From contig NZ_VITI01000009.1 of assembly GCF_007827795.1 (NCBI RefSeq), positions 1 to 64,000 on the forward strand: a stretch of DNA of 64,000 nucleotides. Direction: 5' to 3'. The first letter of the stretch is position 1; every line of letters starts with the position of its first letter. This stretch comes from Azospirillum brasilense. Its GTDB lineage: Bacteria; Pseudomonadota; Alphaproteobacteria; Azospirillales; Azospirillaceae. The notes under the pieces are model-generated. The model did not search any database and was not told the DNA's origin. It saw only the letters and a program-made list of their open reading frames with translations. This document shows, piece by piece, positions 1 to 9,841 of this stretch. A program made the translations under genes and the position numbers.

Positions 1-75
1 GCCGAGCGGCGGGTGCGCGAGCACACGCTGGGGCTGGCCCGCCATGTCGAACAGCACTGCGATTTTCTCGATTGA
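1..75 (+). CDS. GntR-family regulator, C-terminal end only (cut by window edge)
   Basis: The first 25 codons read in frame to a TGA and encode the last 24 residues of a protein. They match the C-terminus of the complete GntR/FCD regulator at 20179-20868 at 18 of 24 positions, including the shared REHTLGLA and HCDFL stretches. This is therefore very probably the tail of a paralogous FCD-domain GntR repressor. It ends 41 bp before the oxc start on the same strand, so it may head the oxc-frc operon. The DNA-binding domain lies outside the window and cannot be assessed. Confidence 0.8.
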   Translation, partial: AERRVREHTLGLARHVEQHCDFLD

Positions 76-116
76 CCGATCGTGAACCGAATAAGAGTCG
101 GGGAGGAGTAACCCTT

Positions 117-1874
117 ATGTCAGCCGTCACAGTCCTCAACAACCAAGCCACGGCCGCCACCGATGCGGAACCGGCGCTGACGGATGGTTTCCAGCTCGTC
201 ATCGATGCCCTCAAGCTCAACGGCATCGAGAACCTCTACGTCGTGCCGGGCATCCCGATTTCCGACCTGCTGCGCATGGCCCAGGGCGAGGGGCTGCGGG
301 TCATCTCCTTCCGCCACGAGCAGAACGCCGGCAACGCCGCCGCGATCGCCGGCTTCCTGACCAAGAAGCCGGGCGTGTGCATGACCGTCTCGGCGCCGGG
401 CTTCCTCAACGGCCTGACCGCGCTGGCCAACGCCACCACCAACTGCTTCCCGATGATCCTGATCTCCGGCTCGTCGGAGCGCGAGATCGTCGACCTCCAG
501 CAGGGCGACTACGAGGAGATGGACCAGCTGGCCATCGCCAAGCCGCTGTGCAAGGCGGCCTTCCGCGTGCTGCACGCCCAGGACATCGGCATCGCGGTGG
601 CCCGCGCGATCCGCGCCGCGGTGTCGGGCCGTCCGGGCGGCGTCTACCTCGACCTGCCGGCCAAGCTGTTCTCGCAGGTGATGGACGCCGCCGAGGGCGC
701 GCGCTCGCTGGTCAAGGTGGTCGACGCCGCCCCGGCGCAGCTGCCCTCGCCGGACTCGGTGTCGCGCGCTCTGGAGGTGCTGAAGGGCGCCAAGCGGCCG
801 CTGATCATCCTCGGCAAGGGCGCCGCCTACGCGCAGGCCGACGAGGCGGTGCGCGAGCTGGTCGAGAAGAGCGGCATCCCCTTCCTGCCGATGAGCATGG
901 CCAAGGGGCTGCTGCCCGACACCCACCCGCAGTCGGCGGGGGCGGCGCGCTCGATGGTGCTGAAGGACGCCGACGTGGTGGTCCTGGTCGGCGCGCGTCT
1001 GAACTGGCTGCTGTCGCACGGCAAGGGCAAGACCTGGGGCGAGCCGGGGTCGAAGACCTTCATCCAGATCGACATCGAGCCGCGCGAGATGGACAGCAAC
1101 GTGGCGATCGTGGCGCCGCTGGTCGGCGACATCGGGTCGTGCGTGTCGGCCCTGACCGCCGGGATGGCGAAGGGTTGGACGCCGCCGCCGGCGGAGTGGA
1201 CGGGGGCCGTGGCGGCGCGCAAGGAGGCGAACATCGCCAAGATGGCGCCCCGGCTGATGAGCAACGCCTCGCCGATGAACTTCCACGGGGCACTGGGCGC
1301 GCTGCGCCGGGTGATCCAGGAGCGCCCCGAGGCTCTGCTGGTGAACGAGGGGGCGAACACGCTGGACCTAGCGCGCGGGATCATCGACATGCACCAGCCG
1401 CGCAAGCGCCTGGACGTCGGGACCTGGGGCGTGATGGGCATCGGGATGGGCTTCGCGGTGGCGGCTGCGGTGGAGTCGGGCAAGCCGGTGCTGGCGGTCG
1501 AGGGCGACAGCGCCTTCGGCTTCTCGGGCATGGAGGTTGAGACGATCTGCCGGTACAAGCTGCCGGTGTGCATCGTGGTGTTCAACAACAACGGCATCTA
1601 CAAGGGGACGGACGTGAACCCGACGGGCGGGTCGGACCCGTCGCCGATGGTCTTCGTTCCGGACTCGCGCTACGACAAGATGATGGAGGCCTTCGGCGGC
1701 GAGGGCGTCAACGTGACGACGCCGGACGAGCTGTACCGGGCGGTCAGCGCGGCGATGGACAGCGGCCGGCCGACGCTGATCAACGCGGTGATCGACCCCA
1801 ACGCCGGGTCGGAGAGCGGCAACATCGGCAGCCTCAACCCCACCAGCGCCGTCCGCAAGGGTCCAAAGACGTAA
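117..1874 (+). CDS. oxc: Oxalyl-CoA decarboxylase
   Basis: A ThDP-dependent cytosolic enzyme that decarboxylates oxalyl-CoA to formyl-CoA and CO2. The 585-residue product has the three-domain ThDP fold: an N-terminal pyrimidine domain with the cofactor-activating Glu in RHEQNAGN (about residue 68), a central domain, and a C-terminal diphosphate domain with [11 protein letters not shown] followed by the FNNNGIYKG motif. Length and motifs fit Oxc better than acetolactate synthase or Gcl. I chose ATG 117 because GGGGAGGAG lies about ten bases upstream; an in-frame ATG at 72 overlaps the preceding gene's stop and lacks a site. Together with frc downstream it forms the CoA-linked oxalate catabolic cycle. 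Confidence 0.95.
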   Translation: MSAVTVLNNQATAATDAEPALTDGFQLVIDALKLNGIENLYVVPGIPISDLLRMAQGEGLRVISFRHEQNAGNAAAIAGFLTKKPGVCMTVSAPGFLNGLTALANATTNCFPMILISGSSEREIVDLQQGDYEEMDQLAIAKPLCKAAFRVLHAQDIGIAVARAIRAAVSGRPGGVYLDLPAKLFSQVMDAAEGARSLVKVVDAAPAQLPSPDSVSRALEVLKGAKRPLIILGKGAAYAQADEAVRELVEKSGIPFLPMSMAKGLLPDTHPQSAGAARSMVLKDADVVVLVGARLNWLLSHGKGKTWGEPGSKTFIQIDIEPREMDSNVAIVAPLVGDIGSCVSALTAGMAKGWTPPPAEWTGAVAARKEANIAKMAPRLMSNASPMNFHGALGALRRVIQERPEALLVNEGANTLDLARGIIDMHQPRKRLDVGTWGVMGIGMGFAVAAAVESGKPVLAVEGDSAFGFSGMEVETICRYKLPVCIVVFNNNGIYKGTDVNPTGGSDPSPMVFVPDSRYDKMMEAFGGEGVNVTTPDELYRAVSAAMDSGRPTLINAVIDPNAGSESGNIGSLNPTSAVRKGPKT

Positions 1875-1917
1875 CGGTCAAGCGTTACCAAGGACGCCGG
1901 TTCTCCGGTTCCAGGCC

Positions 1918-1954
1918 GGGCGGCCCTGCCAGCGAGGGGCGGGGCCGCCCTTTT
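1918..1954 (+). terminator. Hairpin with T-run between oxc and frc
   Basis: A perfect 9-bp stem, GGGCGGCCC paired with GGGCCGCCC, is followed directly by TTTT. It has the form of an intrinsic terminator or attenuator inside what otherwise looks like an oxc-frc operon. It may lower frc expression relative to oxc or process the transcript. Confidence 0.65.
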
Positions 1955-1985
1955 CAGACACAGAGCACCACCGGGAGGAACGACG

Positions 1986-3263
1986 ATGGGAAAAGCTCTT
2001 GAAGGCGTGCGGGTTCTGGACTTTACCCATGTTCAGTCGGGTCCGACCTGCACGCAGCTTCTGGCGTGGTTCGGCGCCGACGTCATCAAGGTCGAGCGTC
2101 CAGGCGAGGGCGACATCACGCGCGGTCAGCTGCGCGACGTGCCCGAGGCCGACAGCCTCTACTTCACCATGCTGAACCACAACAAGCGGTCCATCACGCT
2201 GGACACCAAGAATCCGGACGGCAAGCGCGTCCTGGAGGATCTGGTGCGCATCTGCGACGTGATGGTCGAGAATTTCGCCCCCGGCGTGCTCGACCGCATG
2301 GGCCTGACCTGGGAGCGCATCCAGGAACTGAACCCCCGCATCATCGTCGCCTCGGTCAAGGGCTTCGGCCCCGGTCCCTACGAGGACTGCAAGGTCTATG
2401 AGAACGTCGCGCAGTGCGCCGGCGGCTCGGCCTCGACGACCGGCTTCGACGACGGCCCGCCGATGGTCACCGGCGCCCAGATCGGCGACAGCGGCACCGG
2501 CCTGCATCTGGCGCTGGGCATCGTGACGGCGCTCTACCAGCGCACCCAGACCGGGCGCGGCCAGAAGGTGCTGGCGGCCATGCAGGACGCCGTGCTGAAC
2601 CTCTGCCGCGTCAAGCTGCGCGACCAACAGCGGCTGGAGCGTGGCCCGCTGAAAGAGTACCCGCAGTACCCGAACGGCGAGTTCGGCGACACCGTGCCGC
2701 GCGCCGGCAACGCCTCGGGCGGTGGCCAGCCGGGCTGGATCTTGAAATGCAAGGGGTGGGAGACCGATCCCAACGCCTACATCTACTTCATCACCCAGGC
2801 GCCGGTCTGGGCGAAGATCTGCGACGTCATCGGCAAGCCGGAGTGGGTCACCGATCCGGATTACGCGACGCCCGCCGCGCGCCTGCCGCGCCTGAAGGAC
2901 ATCTTCGCGACCGTCGAGGAATGGACCATGACCAAGACGAAGTTCGAGGTCATGGAGATCCTGAACACGTACGACATCCCCTGCGGCCCCATCCTGTCGA
3001 TGAAGGAGCTGGCGGAGGATCAGTCGCTGCGCGAGACCGGCACCATCGTCGAGGTCGATCACCCGACGCGCGGCAAGTACCTGACGGTCGGCAACCCGAT
3101 CAAGCTGTCGGACAGCCCGACCGAGGTCACGCGCTCGCCGCTGTTGGGCGAGCACACCGACGAGATCCTGCGCGAGGTGCTCGGCTTCGACGAGCGGCGC
3201 ATCGGCGAGGTCCGCGACAGCGGCGCGCTGGGGCTGGTCGTTCCCCGCATGGCCGCCGAGTAA
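1986..3263 (+). CDS. frc: Formyl-CoA transferase (formyl-CoA:oxalate CoA-transferase)
   Basis: A class III CoA-transferase of 425 residues that moves CoA from formyl-CoA (or succinyl-CoA) onto oxalate, regenerating oxalyl-CoA for Oxc. Family hallmarks are the N-terminal [18 protein letters not shown], the RPGEGD loop, and the catalytic Asp in [11 protein letters not shown] at residue 168; the Oxalobacter enzyme uses Asp169. The start is fixed by GGGAGGAA eight bases upstream. It lies downstream of oxc and upstream of sucCD, which could supply the succinyl-CoA needed to prime the cycle. Paralogues of the CaiB/BaiF family are possible, but the oxc neighbour makes Frc by far the best call. Confidence 0.95.
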   Translation: MGKALEGVRVLDFTHVQSGPTCTQLLAWFGADVIKVERPGEGDITRGQLRDVPEADSLYFTMLNHNKRSITLDTKNPDGKRVLEDLVRICDVMVENFAPGVLDRMGLTWERIQELNPRIIVASVKGFGPGPYEDCKVYENVAQCAGGSASTTGFDDGPPMVTGAQIGDSGTGLHLALGIVTALYQRTQTGRGQKVLAAMQDAVLNLCRVKLRDQQRLERGPLKEYPQYPNGEFGDTVPRAGNASGGGQPGWILKCKGWETDPNAYIYFITQAPVWAKICDVIGKPEWVTDPDYATPAARLPRLKDIFATVEEWTMTKTKFEVMEILNTYDIPCGPILSMKELAEDQSLRETGTIVEVDHPTRGKYLTVGNPIKLSDSPTEVTRSPLLGEHTDEILREVLGFDERRIGEVRDSGALGLVVPRMAAE

Positions 3264-3497
3264 AGACAGCCGTGGCGAGGGCGTACCGTCAGGACGCCCG
3301 CTCCATGCAGCACGGATAGCAGGCGCACGCCGTCCCGAAGAGCGGGGGCGTGATCGCGGCCATCCGGCGAGCCATCGGCTCACCCGCGTATTTCTCCGCA
3401 TATTCAGCACAGGACGCAGGGTGCCGGCGCAGGACGCGTCAGCGCCGATGGCGGCCTGCGCCCCGCACCCTTCCATTTTAAACACCCGAAGACAGCC

Positions 3498-4694
3498 ATG
3501 AACATCCATGAGTATCAGGCCAAGGGCCTGCTGAAGACGTACGGCGTCGCGGTGCCCCGCGGCGGCGTCGCCTACACCCCGCAGGAAGCCGAGACCGTCG
3601 CCCGCGAGTTGGGCGGCCCGGTGTGGGTCGTGAAGTCGCAGATCCACGCGGGCGGCCGCGGCGCAGGACGCTTCAAGGACAACCCCGAGGGCAAGGGCGG
3701 CGTCCGCGTCGTCAAGTCCATCGAGGAGGTCGGCAAGAACGCCGGCGAGATGCTCAACCACGTGCTGGTCACCAAGCAGACCGGGGCGGAAGGCCGCGAG
3801 GTCAAGCGCCTCTACGTCGAGGAAGGCGCCGACATCAAGCGCGAGCTCTACCTCGGCATGCTGGTCGACCGCGCCACCGGCCGTGTCACCATCATGGCGT
3901 CCACCGAAGGCGGCATGGAGATCGAGGAGGTCGCCCACAACACGCCGGAGAAGATCGTCAAGGTCGCCATCGACCCGGCCACCGGCATCCAGGGCTATCA
4001 CACCCGCAAGGTCGCCTTCGCGCTGGGCCTCGAAGGCAAGCAGGTCGGTGCGGCGGCGAAGTTCCTGACCGCCATGTACCGCGCCTTCACCGAGCTGGAC
4101 TGCGCGATCGTCGAGATCAACCCGCTGATCGTCACCGGCTCGGGCGAGATCCTGGCGCTCGACGCCAAGATGGCCTTCGACGACAACGCCCTGTTCCGCC
4201 ACAAGAATGTGGCCGAGCTGCGCGACGTCGCCGAAGAGGACCCGGCCGAGGTCGAAGCCGCCAAGCACGACCTGAACTACGTCAAGCTGGACGGAAACAT
4301 CGGCTGCATGGTCAACGGCGCCGGTCTGGCAATGGGCACCATGGACATCATCAAGCTGTACGGCGGCGAGCCGGCCAACTTCCTCGATGTCGGCGGCGGT
4401 GCCACCAAGGAGCGCGTCACCGTGGCCTTCAAGCTGATCCTCTCCGACCCCAATGTGAGCGGAATCCTGGTCAACATCTTCGGCGGCATCATGCGCTGCG
4501 ACGTCATCGCCGAAGGCGTCGTCACGGCCGCCCGTGAGGTGCACCTGCACGTTCCGCTGGTCGTCCGCCTGGAAGGCACGAACGTCGAGCTGGGCAAGAA
4601 GATCCTTGCTGAGTCCGGTTTGCCGATCCTGTCGGCCGACAACCTCGCCGACGCCGCCGAGAAGGTGGTCAAGGCCGTGAAGGAGGCCGCGTAA
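3498..4694 (+). CDS. sucC: Succinate-CoA ligase, beta subunit
   Basis: The ADP/GDP-binding subunit of succinyl-CoA synthetase, 398 residues, the usual size. It begins with the canonical MNIHEYQAK and has an ATP-grasp domain over about residues 1-240 ([16 protein letters not shown]) and a C-terminal CoA-ligase domain with GGGATKERV and [11 protein letters not shown] malate-CoA ligase subunit (MtkA) is the main alternative, but the start and the C-terminal motifs are those of SucC. It ends one base before sucD. It follows frc after 234 bp rather than lying with mdh or sucAB, so a role in supplying succinyl-CoA for oxalate activation is plausible but inferred. Confidence 0.92.
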   Translation: MNIHEYQAKGLLKTYGVAVPRGGVAYTPQEAETVARELGGPVWVVKSQIHAGGRGAGRFKDNPEGKGGVRVVKSIEEVGKNAGEMLNHVLVTKQTGAEGREVKRLYVEEGADIKRELYLGMLVDRATGRVTIMASTEGGMEIEEVAHNTPEKIVKVAIDPATGIQGYHTRKVAFALGLEGKQVGAAAKFLTAMYRAFTELDCAIVEINPLIVTGSGEILALDAKMAFDDNALFRHKNVAELRDVAEEDPAEVEAAKHDLNYVKLDGNIGCMVNGAGLAMGTMDIIKLYGGEPANFLDVGGGATKERVTVAFKLILSDPNVSGILVNIFGGIMRCDVIAEGVVTAAREVHLHVPLVVRLEGTNVELGKKILAESGLPILSADNLADAAEKVVKAVKEAA

Positions 4695-4695
4695 G

Positions 4696-5571
4696 ATGGC
4701 TGTTCTCGTCGATAAGAACACGAAGGTGCTCTGCCAGGGCTTCACCGGAGCCCAGGGCACCTTCCATTCCGAGCAGGCGATCGCCTACGGCACCAAGATG
4801 GTCGGCGGCGTCACCCCGGGCAAGGGCGGCACCAAGCACCTCGACCTGCCGGTCTTCGACACGGTGGCCGACGCGGTCGAGAAGACCGGTGCCAACGCCA
4901 GCGTCATCTACGTGCCGCCGCCCTTCGCGGCGGATGCCATCCTGGAGGCGATCGACGCTGAGATCCCGCTGGTGGTGTGCATCACCGAGGGCATCCCGGT
5001 GCTCGACATGGTGCGCGTCAAGCGGGCGCTGGGCAACTCCAAGACCCGGCTGATCGGGCCGAACTGCCCGGGCATCATCACGCCCGACGAGTGCAAGATC
5101 GGCATCATGCCCGGCCACATCCACAAGCGCGGCAAGATCGGCATCGTCTCGCGCTCGGGCACGCTGACCTACGAGGCGGTGGCGCAGACCACCGCGGCGG
5201 GTCTGGGCCAGACGACCTGCATCGGCATCGGCGGCGATCCGGTCAACGGGACGAACTTCGTGGACAGCCTGGAGCTGTTCCTGAAGGACCCGGAGACCGA
5301 GGGCATTATCATGATCGGTGAGATCGGCGGCGACGCCGAGGTCAAGGGCGCGGAGTTCATCCGCGACTCCGGGACCAAGAAGCCGGTCGTCGGCTTCATC
5401 GCCGGCCGCACCGCGCCTCCGGGCCGCCGCATGGGCCATGCCGGCGCGGTGATCTCCGGCGGCAACGATACCGCCGACTTCAAGATCGACTTCATGAAAT
5501 CGGTCGGCATCGCCGTCGCCGACAGCCCCGCCAGCCTGGGTTCCACCATGCTGAAGGTCTTCAAGGGCTGA
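4696..5571 (+). CDS. sucD: Succinate-CoA ligase, alpha subunit
   Basis: The 291-residue CoA-binding subunit that carries the phosphohistidine intermediate. The N-terminal CoA-binding Rossmann domain shows [14 protein letters not shown], and the catalytic His lies in [10 protein letters not shown] near residue 247. The start codon lies one base after the sucC stop region, so the two are translationally coupled and form the alpha-beta enzyme. Two strong hairpin terminators follow, which end the oxc-frc-sucCD block. Confidence 0.94.
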   Translation: MAVLVDKNTKVLCQGFTGAQGTFHSEQAIAYGTKMVGGVTPGKGGTKHLDLPVFDTVADAVEKTGANASVIYVPPPFAADAILEAIDAEIPLVVCITEGIPVLDMVRVKRALGNSKTRLIGPNCPGIITPDECKIGIMPGHIHKRGKIGIVSRSGTLTYEAVAQTTAAGLGQTTCIGIGGDPVNGTNFVDSLELFLKDPETEGIIMIGEIGGDAEVKGAEFIRDSGTKKPVVGFIAGRTAPPGRRMGHAGAVISGGNDTADFKIDFMKSVGIAVADSPASLGSTMLKVFKG

Positions 5572-5611
5572 TCCGTTTTCGTCGCTGTGGTGTTTTCCCC
5601 GAAGTGACTGG

Positions 5612-5640
5612 CCGCGCCGGCAACGGCGCGGTCTTCTTTG
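5612..5640 (+). terminator. Intrinsic terminator after sucD
   Basis: Stem CCGCGCC (5612-5618) pairs with GGCGCGG (5625-5631) across a six-base loop and is followed by a T-rich stretch, TCTTCTTTG. It lies 40 bp beyond the sucD stop. Confidence 0.8.
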
Positions 5641-5804
5641 TTGTGTATATGGCAGGGCTGGGTGCTGTTTCCGTAATGTGGAAAGCCGTCGAAGAAGCGT
5701 TGCGGCGAATGGTCTGACCAGTCATCTTTGTCTTGCACAGGGTGCTTCACCCTTTGTATCGGGCGGGTTGTTGCTCTGCATTTATGCGAGCCTCTCGAAA
5801 TCAC

Positions 5805-5835
5805 TGGCCGTGCTGGCGACAGCACGGCCATTTTT
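5805..5835 (+). terminator. Second intrinsic terminator after sucD
   Basis: A perfect 10-bp stem, TGGCCGTGCT with AGCACGGCCA, closes a GGCGAC loop and is followed by TTTTT. It closely resembles the first terminator in layout but its paired bases differ in step (see findings). It also sits just beyond the stop of the convergent LysR gene. Confidence 0.85.
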
Positions 5836-5845
5836 CGTTCCTTAC

Positions 5846-6733
5846 CTATTGTTCCGTTGTCCGTGCGAGCGCCAGGAAGCCGGCAATGTAGTCCACGCAC
5901 TCCTCGCCGCGGCGGACGCCAAGATGAATGCTCTTGCCGATCCCCTCGCTTCCCAACCGCACACTGCGGATGGGCAGACCGGCGCCGCCCTCCCGCACCA
6001 GCCAGTCCGGCAGGACGGTGACCCCGCGCCGGGCGGCGACGAGCTGGAGCATCAGGTCGGTCGACTCCGCGGTCTTGTGGCGGAGCGGACGGCAATGGGC
6101 GGGGACGAGGAAGCGGGTGTAGACGTCCAGCCGTTCCAGGCTGACCGGGACGGTGACCAACTCCTCCGCGCGAAGGTCTTCGGGTTGCGCCACGCCCCGC
6201 GTGGCGAGCGGATGCGCCTCATGCACCACGAGGACGAGTTCGTAGTCGAAGACCGGCGTGAATAGGACATCGGCGGTCTCGATGGGATCGGGCGTGACGA
6301 GCAGGTCGATCTCGTTGTCGAGCAGTGCCGCCAAGCCATCGAAGCGGAAGGCGGTGCGGACCTCGAAATCCACGTCCGGCCATTGGGTGAGATAGCGGGC
6401 GGTCATCCGCATCAGCCAAGCTTGGCAGGGATGGCATTCCATGCCCACCCGGAACGCCCCGCGGCGGCCCGACGCGAAATCGTCGAGAACCCGTTCGGCG
6501 TGCTCGAACTGCGGCAGCAGGCGCTGCGCCAGCGCCAGAAGATGCCGGCCGGCCTGGGTGAAGCGGAGGCTGCGCCCCTTCTTCGTCCAGATTTCGACCC
6601 CGCAGCGCTCCTCGAACTTGCGCATCGTGTGGCTCAGCGCCGATTGGCTGAGATTCAGGCGTTCGGCGGCGGCGGTGACGCTGCCCGCCCGATCCACCTC
6701 CCGCAGAATCGCGAGAATCTGGCGGTCAAGCAT
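5846..6733 (-). CDS. LysR-family regulator, MetR-like
   Basis: A 295-residue LysR-type regulator. The winged helix-turn-helix is at the N-terminus (SVTAAAERLNLSQSALSH), followed by a periplasmic-binding-like effector domain. The effector half resembles E. coli MetR: GMECHPCQAWL, the FDYELVLV stretch followed by HPLA, and LDVYTRFL all have close MetR counterparts. I chose ATG 6733 because GGAG sits at proper spacing; an upstream TTG at 6754 is the alternative. It is divergent from an MFS gene and may control it. No methionine gene is nearby, so homocysteine as ligand is only a family-based guess. Confidence 0.85.
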   Translation of the reverse strand: MLDRQILAILREVDRAGSVTAAAERLNLSQSALSHTMRKFEERCGVEIWTKKGRSLRFTQAGRHLLALAQRLLPQFEHAERVLDDFASGRRGAFRVGMECHPCQAWLMRMTARYLTQWPDVDFEVRTAFRFDGLAALLDNEIDLLVTPDPIETADVLFTPVFDYELVLVVHEAHPLATRGVAQPEDLRAEELVTVPVSLERLDVYTRFLVPAHCRPLRHKTAESTDLMLQLVAARRGVTVLPDWLVREGGAGLPIRSVRLGSEGIGKSIHLGVRRGEECVDYIAGFLALARTTEQ

Positions 6734-6754
6734 CCATGACTCCGGCTCATCCAA

Positions 6755-6783
6755 TCATGAGAATATACCACTTCTATTCATGA
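6755..6783. promoter_or_regulatory. Dyad in the LysR/MFS divergent promoter region
   Basis: Two copies of TCATGA (6755-6760 and 6778-6783) frame an AT-rich core, with an imperfect dyad ATGAgAATA / TATTCAT inside. A dyad in the shared intergenic region is what LysR-type regulators usually bind. This is a candidate site only. Confidence 0.4.
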
Positions 6784-6837
6784 TGGCGGGTCGGTAAGCC
6801 TGGGGCAACCGCCACAGAGCCAGTCCCGAGGACCGTC

Positions 6838-8055
6838 ATGAGCCAAGCCGACACCAACTCTCTCGCGCATGGCCCTTACGCGCATGGGACGGGGAATGTT
6901 TTGCGGCTGTCGGCCGCGCAGGCGCTGGCCGGTGCCAACGCGGTGGTCGTCTACGCGACGGGGGGCATCGTCGGGCACACGCTGGCGCCCAGCCCGGCGT
7001 TCGCCACGCTGCCGCTCTCCGTCTTCGTCGTGGGAATGGCGGTCTGCACCATACCCGCCGGGGCCATCGCCCGGCGGCACGGGCGGCGTGCCGCCTTCCT
7101 GGCGGGGACGGGGTGCGGCGTGCTCGTCGGGCTGCTGTCCGCCCTGGCGGTGATTCTGGGGAGTTTCTGGCTGTTCTGCGCGGCGATGATCCCCGGCGGC
7201 GCCTACGCCGCCGTGGTCCTGTCCTTCCGTTTCGCCGCGACGGATTGCGTCGAACCGGAACGGCGCCCGCGGGCCATGTCGGCCGTGATGGCGGGCGGGG
7301 TGTTCGCCGGAGTCATCGGACCGCAGCTCGTCACCATCACGATGGATGTCTGGCCGCCGCACTTGTTCCTGGCGACCTTTGTCGCCCAGGCCGCCGTGGC
7401 GGCGCTGTCCGCCCTGGTGCTGGTCGGTGTGCGGCTGCCGATGCCGACCGCGGCGGAGGCCGCCGGTGGGAGGCCGCTCGGCGTCATCGCGCGCCAGCCG
7501 CGATTCGTCACCGCCGTGCTGTGCGGAGTCGTCTCCTACCTTCTGATGAACTTCATCATGACGGCGGCCCCGCTGGCGATGCGGCTGTGCGGCCTGTCGC
7601 AGGAGGTGTCCAACCTCGGCCTGCAATGGCACGTCATCGCCATGTACGCCCCAAGCTTCGTCACCGGACGGCTGGTCGAGCGGTTCGGCGCGTCCCGCAT
7701 CGTGTTCGCCGGCCTGGGGCTGATCGCCGCCGCCGCCGTGGTCGGGCTGGGGGGTGTCGACGTGGCGCATTTCTGGGTGAGCCTGATCCTGTTGGGCGTC
7801 GGCTGGAACTTCGGCTTCCTCGGGGCCTCCGCGCTCGTTCTGGAATGCCACCGTCCGGAGGAGAAGACGCAGGTGCAGTCGCTCAACGACTTCATCGTGT
7901 TCGGGACGATGGCGCTGGGGTCCTTCGCGTCCGGAGGGCTGCTGGCGGCGTTCGGCTGGGACACGGTGCTTTGGGTGTCCTTCGTGCCTTTGGCGGCGGC
8001 CATCGCAGCACTCGCCGTCACGGCCTCGTCCCGCGCCGCGTCGGCGGCCGCCTGA
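6838..8055 (+). CDS. MFS transporter of unknown substrate
   Basis: A 405-residue inner-membrane protein with about 12 hydrophobic segments and the MFS loop 2-3 basic signature (AIARRHGRRAAF). The second half shows TGRLVERFGASRIVF and a conserved-looking loop, HRPEEKTQVQSLNDF. GAGGACC precedes the ATG. It is not an OxlT paralogue: it lacks the features shared by the two antiporters in this window. Divergent transcription from the LysR gene suggests substrate-induced control by that regulator. The substrate cannot be told from sequence. Confidence 0.85.
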   Translation: MSQADTNSLAHGPYAHGTGNVLRLSAAQALAGANAVVVYATGGIVGHTLAPSPAFATLPLSVFVVGMAVCTIPAGAIARRHGRRAAFLAGTGCGVLVGLLSALAVILGSFWLFCAAMIPGGAYAAVVLSFRFAATDCVEPERRPRAMSAVMAGGVFAGVIGPQLVTITMDVWPPHLFLATFVAQAAVAALSALVLVGVRLPMPTAAEAAGGRPLGVIARQPRFVTAVLCGVVSYLLMNFIMTAAPLAMRLCGLSQEVSNLGLQWHVIAMYAPSFVTGRLVERFGASRIVFAGLGLIAAAAVVGLGGVDVAHFWVSLILLGVGWNFGFLGASALVLECHRPEEKTQVQSLNDFIVFGTMALGSFASGGLLAAFGWDTVLWVSFVPLAAAIAALAVTASSRAASAAA

Positions 8056-8420
8056 AGCCGCTCGGCGCCTCGTCCGTTCGATTGCGAGGACACCATCAAG
8101 TCCCGCCCTCAGGGCGGGCTGACCCTCCCGGCCGTCCGGTTTTCGGAGGCCGGAAAAATTATTGGATGAAAAGCGCGGCGCGTCAAAAGTTCGTGTTGCC
8201 AACAATCGTCTCGCTGGCATACCATATGCCGTATCTGGAGCGCCACGAACGCAGGGACAGCGTGACCGGTTCTCCAGCACACCATTGAACCATGACTCAC
8301 ATCGGCACGGAACAAGGCCGCCCATGACGCGGCGATGCGGACGCTCGCTCGGACGCCGCCTCGCCCGCCCAAGGGGACCCTCATGCCCGGTATCAAAGCG
8401 TCGCAATCCCACGGGAGGGA
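8056..8420 (+). other. Non-coding leader region upstream of oxlT
   Basis: 365 bp without a credible gene. It holds the 15-bp inverted repeat at 8216-8230 and a long stretch before the oxlT Shine-Dalgarno GGGAGGGA. No terminator with a T-run is evident after the MFS gene. Confidence 0.6.
8216..8230. promoter_or_regulatory. Candidate GntR operator upstream of oxlT (first copy)
   Basis: GGCATACCATATGCC is a perfect inverted repeat, GGCATA and TATGCC around CCA. It resembles the TGGYATRCCA palindromes upstream of several other genes here. It lies about 190 bp before the oxlT start, so a long leader would be implied. Confidence 0.5.
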
Positions 8421-9770
8421 ATGATGGTTGGATCGACAGAATCCCAGAGGCCAGCTTTTAACAGTTCCGGCGGCTCGAAGGCGCCCATCTCCGAAGGCGC
8501 GCGTTGGATGCAGATCGTCGTCGGCATCGTCTGCATGGTGGCCGCGGCCAACATCCAGTATGCCTGGACGCTGTTCGTGCCGGAAATCCAGGCCACCCAT
8601 GGCTGGACCCGCGCCTCGATCCAGACCGCCTTCACCGTCTTCGTCGTCGTCCAGACCTGGCTGACCCCCATCGAAGGCTACTTCATCGACCGTTACGGCC
8701 CCCGCGTCATCGTCGCCTTCGGCGGCGTGATGACCGGCCTGTCCTGGATCGTCGACAGCTACGCCGGCTCGCTCGGCATGCTCTATGTCGGTTCGGCCAT
8801 CGGCGGCATCGGCGTCGGCTGCGTCTACGCCACCTGCGTCAACAGCGCCCTCAAGTGGTTCCCGGACAAGCGCGGCCTCGCCGTCGGCCTGACCGCGGGC
8901 GGTTACGGCGCCGGCTCGGCCCTGACCATCCTGCCGATCGCCAACATGATCCACTCGTCGGGCTATCAGTCGGCCTTCTTCTGGTTCGGCCTGGTGCAGG
9001 GCACGATTATCTTCTGCGCCGCCTTCTTCCTGCGCGCTCCGCAAAAGGATCAGGTCAAGGCCTCGACCAAGGTCCTGCAGTCCCGCCGCGACTACACGCT
9101 GAAGGAAGCGCTGCAGACGCCGGTCTTCTGGGTCATGATGCTCATGTTCATCTGCACCGTGTCGGGCGGTCTGATGGCGGTGGCCCAGCTCGGCGTGATC
9201 GCCCACGATCTGGGCGTGAAGGAAGCCCCGATCAGCCTGTTCGGCATCACCATGGCGGCTCTGCCCTTCGCGCTGATGCTCGACCGCGTGATGAACGGCA
9301 TCTCCCGTCCGCTGTTCGGCTTCATCTCCGACCACATCGGCCGTGAAGCGACGATGTTCATCGCCTTCACCTTCGAAGGCATCGGCATCCTGATGCTCAG
9401 CCGCTTCGGCCACGACCCGATCATGTTCCTGATCCTGTCGGGCATGGTGTTCCTGGCCTGGGGCGAAGTGTACAGCCTGTTCAGCGCGACCTCGGCGGAC
9501 ACCTTCGGCACCAAGCACGCGGCGAAGATCTATGGCGTGCTGTACTGCGCCAAGGGCGTCGCGGCGCTGCTGGTCCCGCTGGGCAACCTGCTGATGGAAG
9601 CCACCGGCACCTGGGCGACCGTGCTCTACATCTGCGCCACCATGGACCTCATCGCGGCCTTCTGCGCCATCGCGGTCCTACGGCCAATGCTGCGCCGGCA
9701 CCATGCCCGAAACGCCGAACTCGCCGCCCAGCAGGGTACGGGGGGGCTGGCGGTGCAGACCGGCCACTGA
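8421..9770 (+). CDS. oxlT: Oxalate:formate antiporter (OxlT-type MFS), first copy
   Basis: A 449-residue MFS protein of the oxalate/formate antiporter (OFA) family that would exchange oxalate for formate across the inner membrane. Twelve hydrophobic segments are visible. Features shared with the second copy are the N-terminal WMQ..GIVCM, QYAWTLFVPEI, HGWTRASIQTAF, the GGIGVGCVYATCVNSALKWFPD segment and the late CAKGVAALLVP containing a membrane Lys expected for substrate binding. ATG 8421 and ATG 8424 are adjacent; the second has the better spacing from GGGAGGGA. Located between oxc-frc and gcl blocks, it fits oxalate uptake. Confidence 0.9.
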   Translation: MMVGSTESQRPAFNSSGGSKAPISEGARWMQIVVGIVCMVAAANIQYAWTLFVPEIQATHGWTRASIQTAFTVFVVVQTWLTPIEGYFIDRYGPRVIVAFGGVMTGLSWIVDSYAGSLGMLYVGSAIGGIGVGCVYATCVNSALKWFPDKRGLAVGLTAGGYGAGSALTILPIANMIHSSGYQSAFFWFGLVQGTIIFCAAFFLRAPQKDQVKASTKVLQSRRDYTLKEALQTPVFWVMMLMFICTVSGGLMAVAQLGVIAHDLGVKEAPISLFGITMAALPFALMLDRVMNGISRPLFGFISDHIGREATMFIAFTFEGIGILMLSRFGHDPIMFLILSGMVFLAWGEVYSLFSATSADTFGTKHAAKIYGVLYCAKGVAALLVPLGNLLMEATGTWATVLYICATMDLIAAFCAIAVLRPMLRRHHARNAELAAQQGTGGLAVQTGH

Positions 9771-9804
9771 TCGGTCCGCACACTTTCGGTTCCATGCCTC
9801 GGAT

Positions 9805-9839
9805 AAAGGCCGCCGCGCGCACCCCGCGCGGCGGCCTTT
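9805..9839. terminator. Bidirectional terminator between oxlT and a convergent small gene
   Basis: A perfect 15-bp stem runs from AAAGGCCGCC to its complement GGCGGCCTTT, A-flanked on the left and T-flanked on the right, so it can end transcription from both sides. It lies 35 bp after the oxlT stop and three bases before the stop of the minus-strand small gene. Confidence 0.85.
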
Positions 9840-9841
9840 CT

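Noticed and set aside
3264..3497. Possible small gene between frc and sucC
   Set aside because: No frame with a ribosome site and protein-like composition; it seems to be a leader or promoter region for sucCD.
1878..4760. A 960-codon open frame on the minus strand across frc and sucC
   Set aside because: High-GC DNA gives long open antisense frames. The plus-strand genes are complete, conserved and correctly spaced; the minus frame is low in complexity with no known motif.
8215..8230. A GG-N10-GC spacing that could be a sigma-54 promoter before oxlT
   Set aside because: The spacing fits, but the TTGC part is ATGC, the whole is a perfect palindrome better explained as an operator, and it would leave a leader near 180 bases. 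Kept as an operator candidate.
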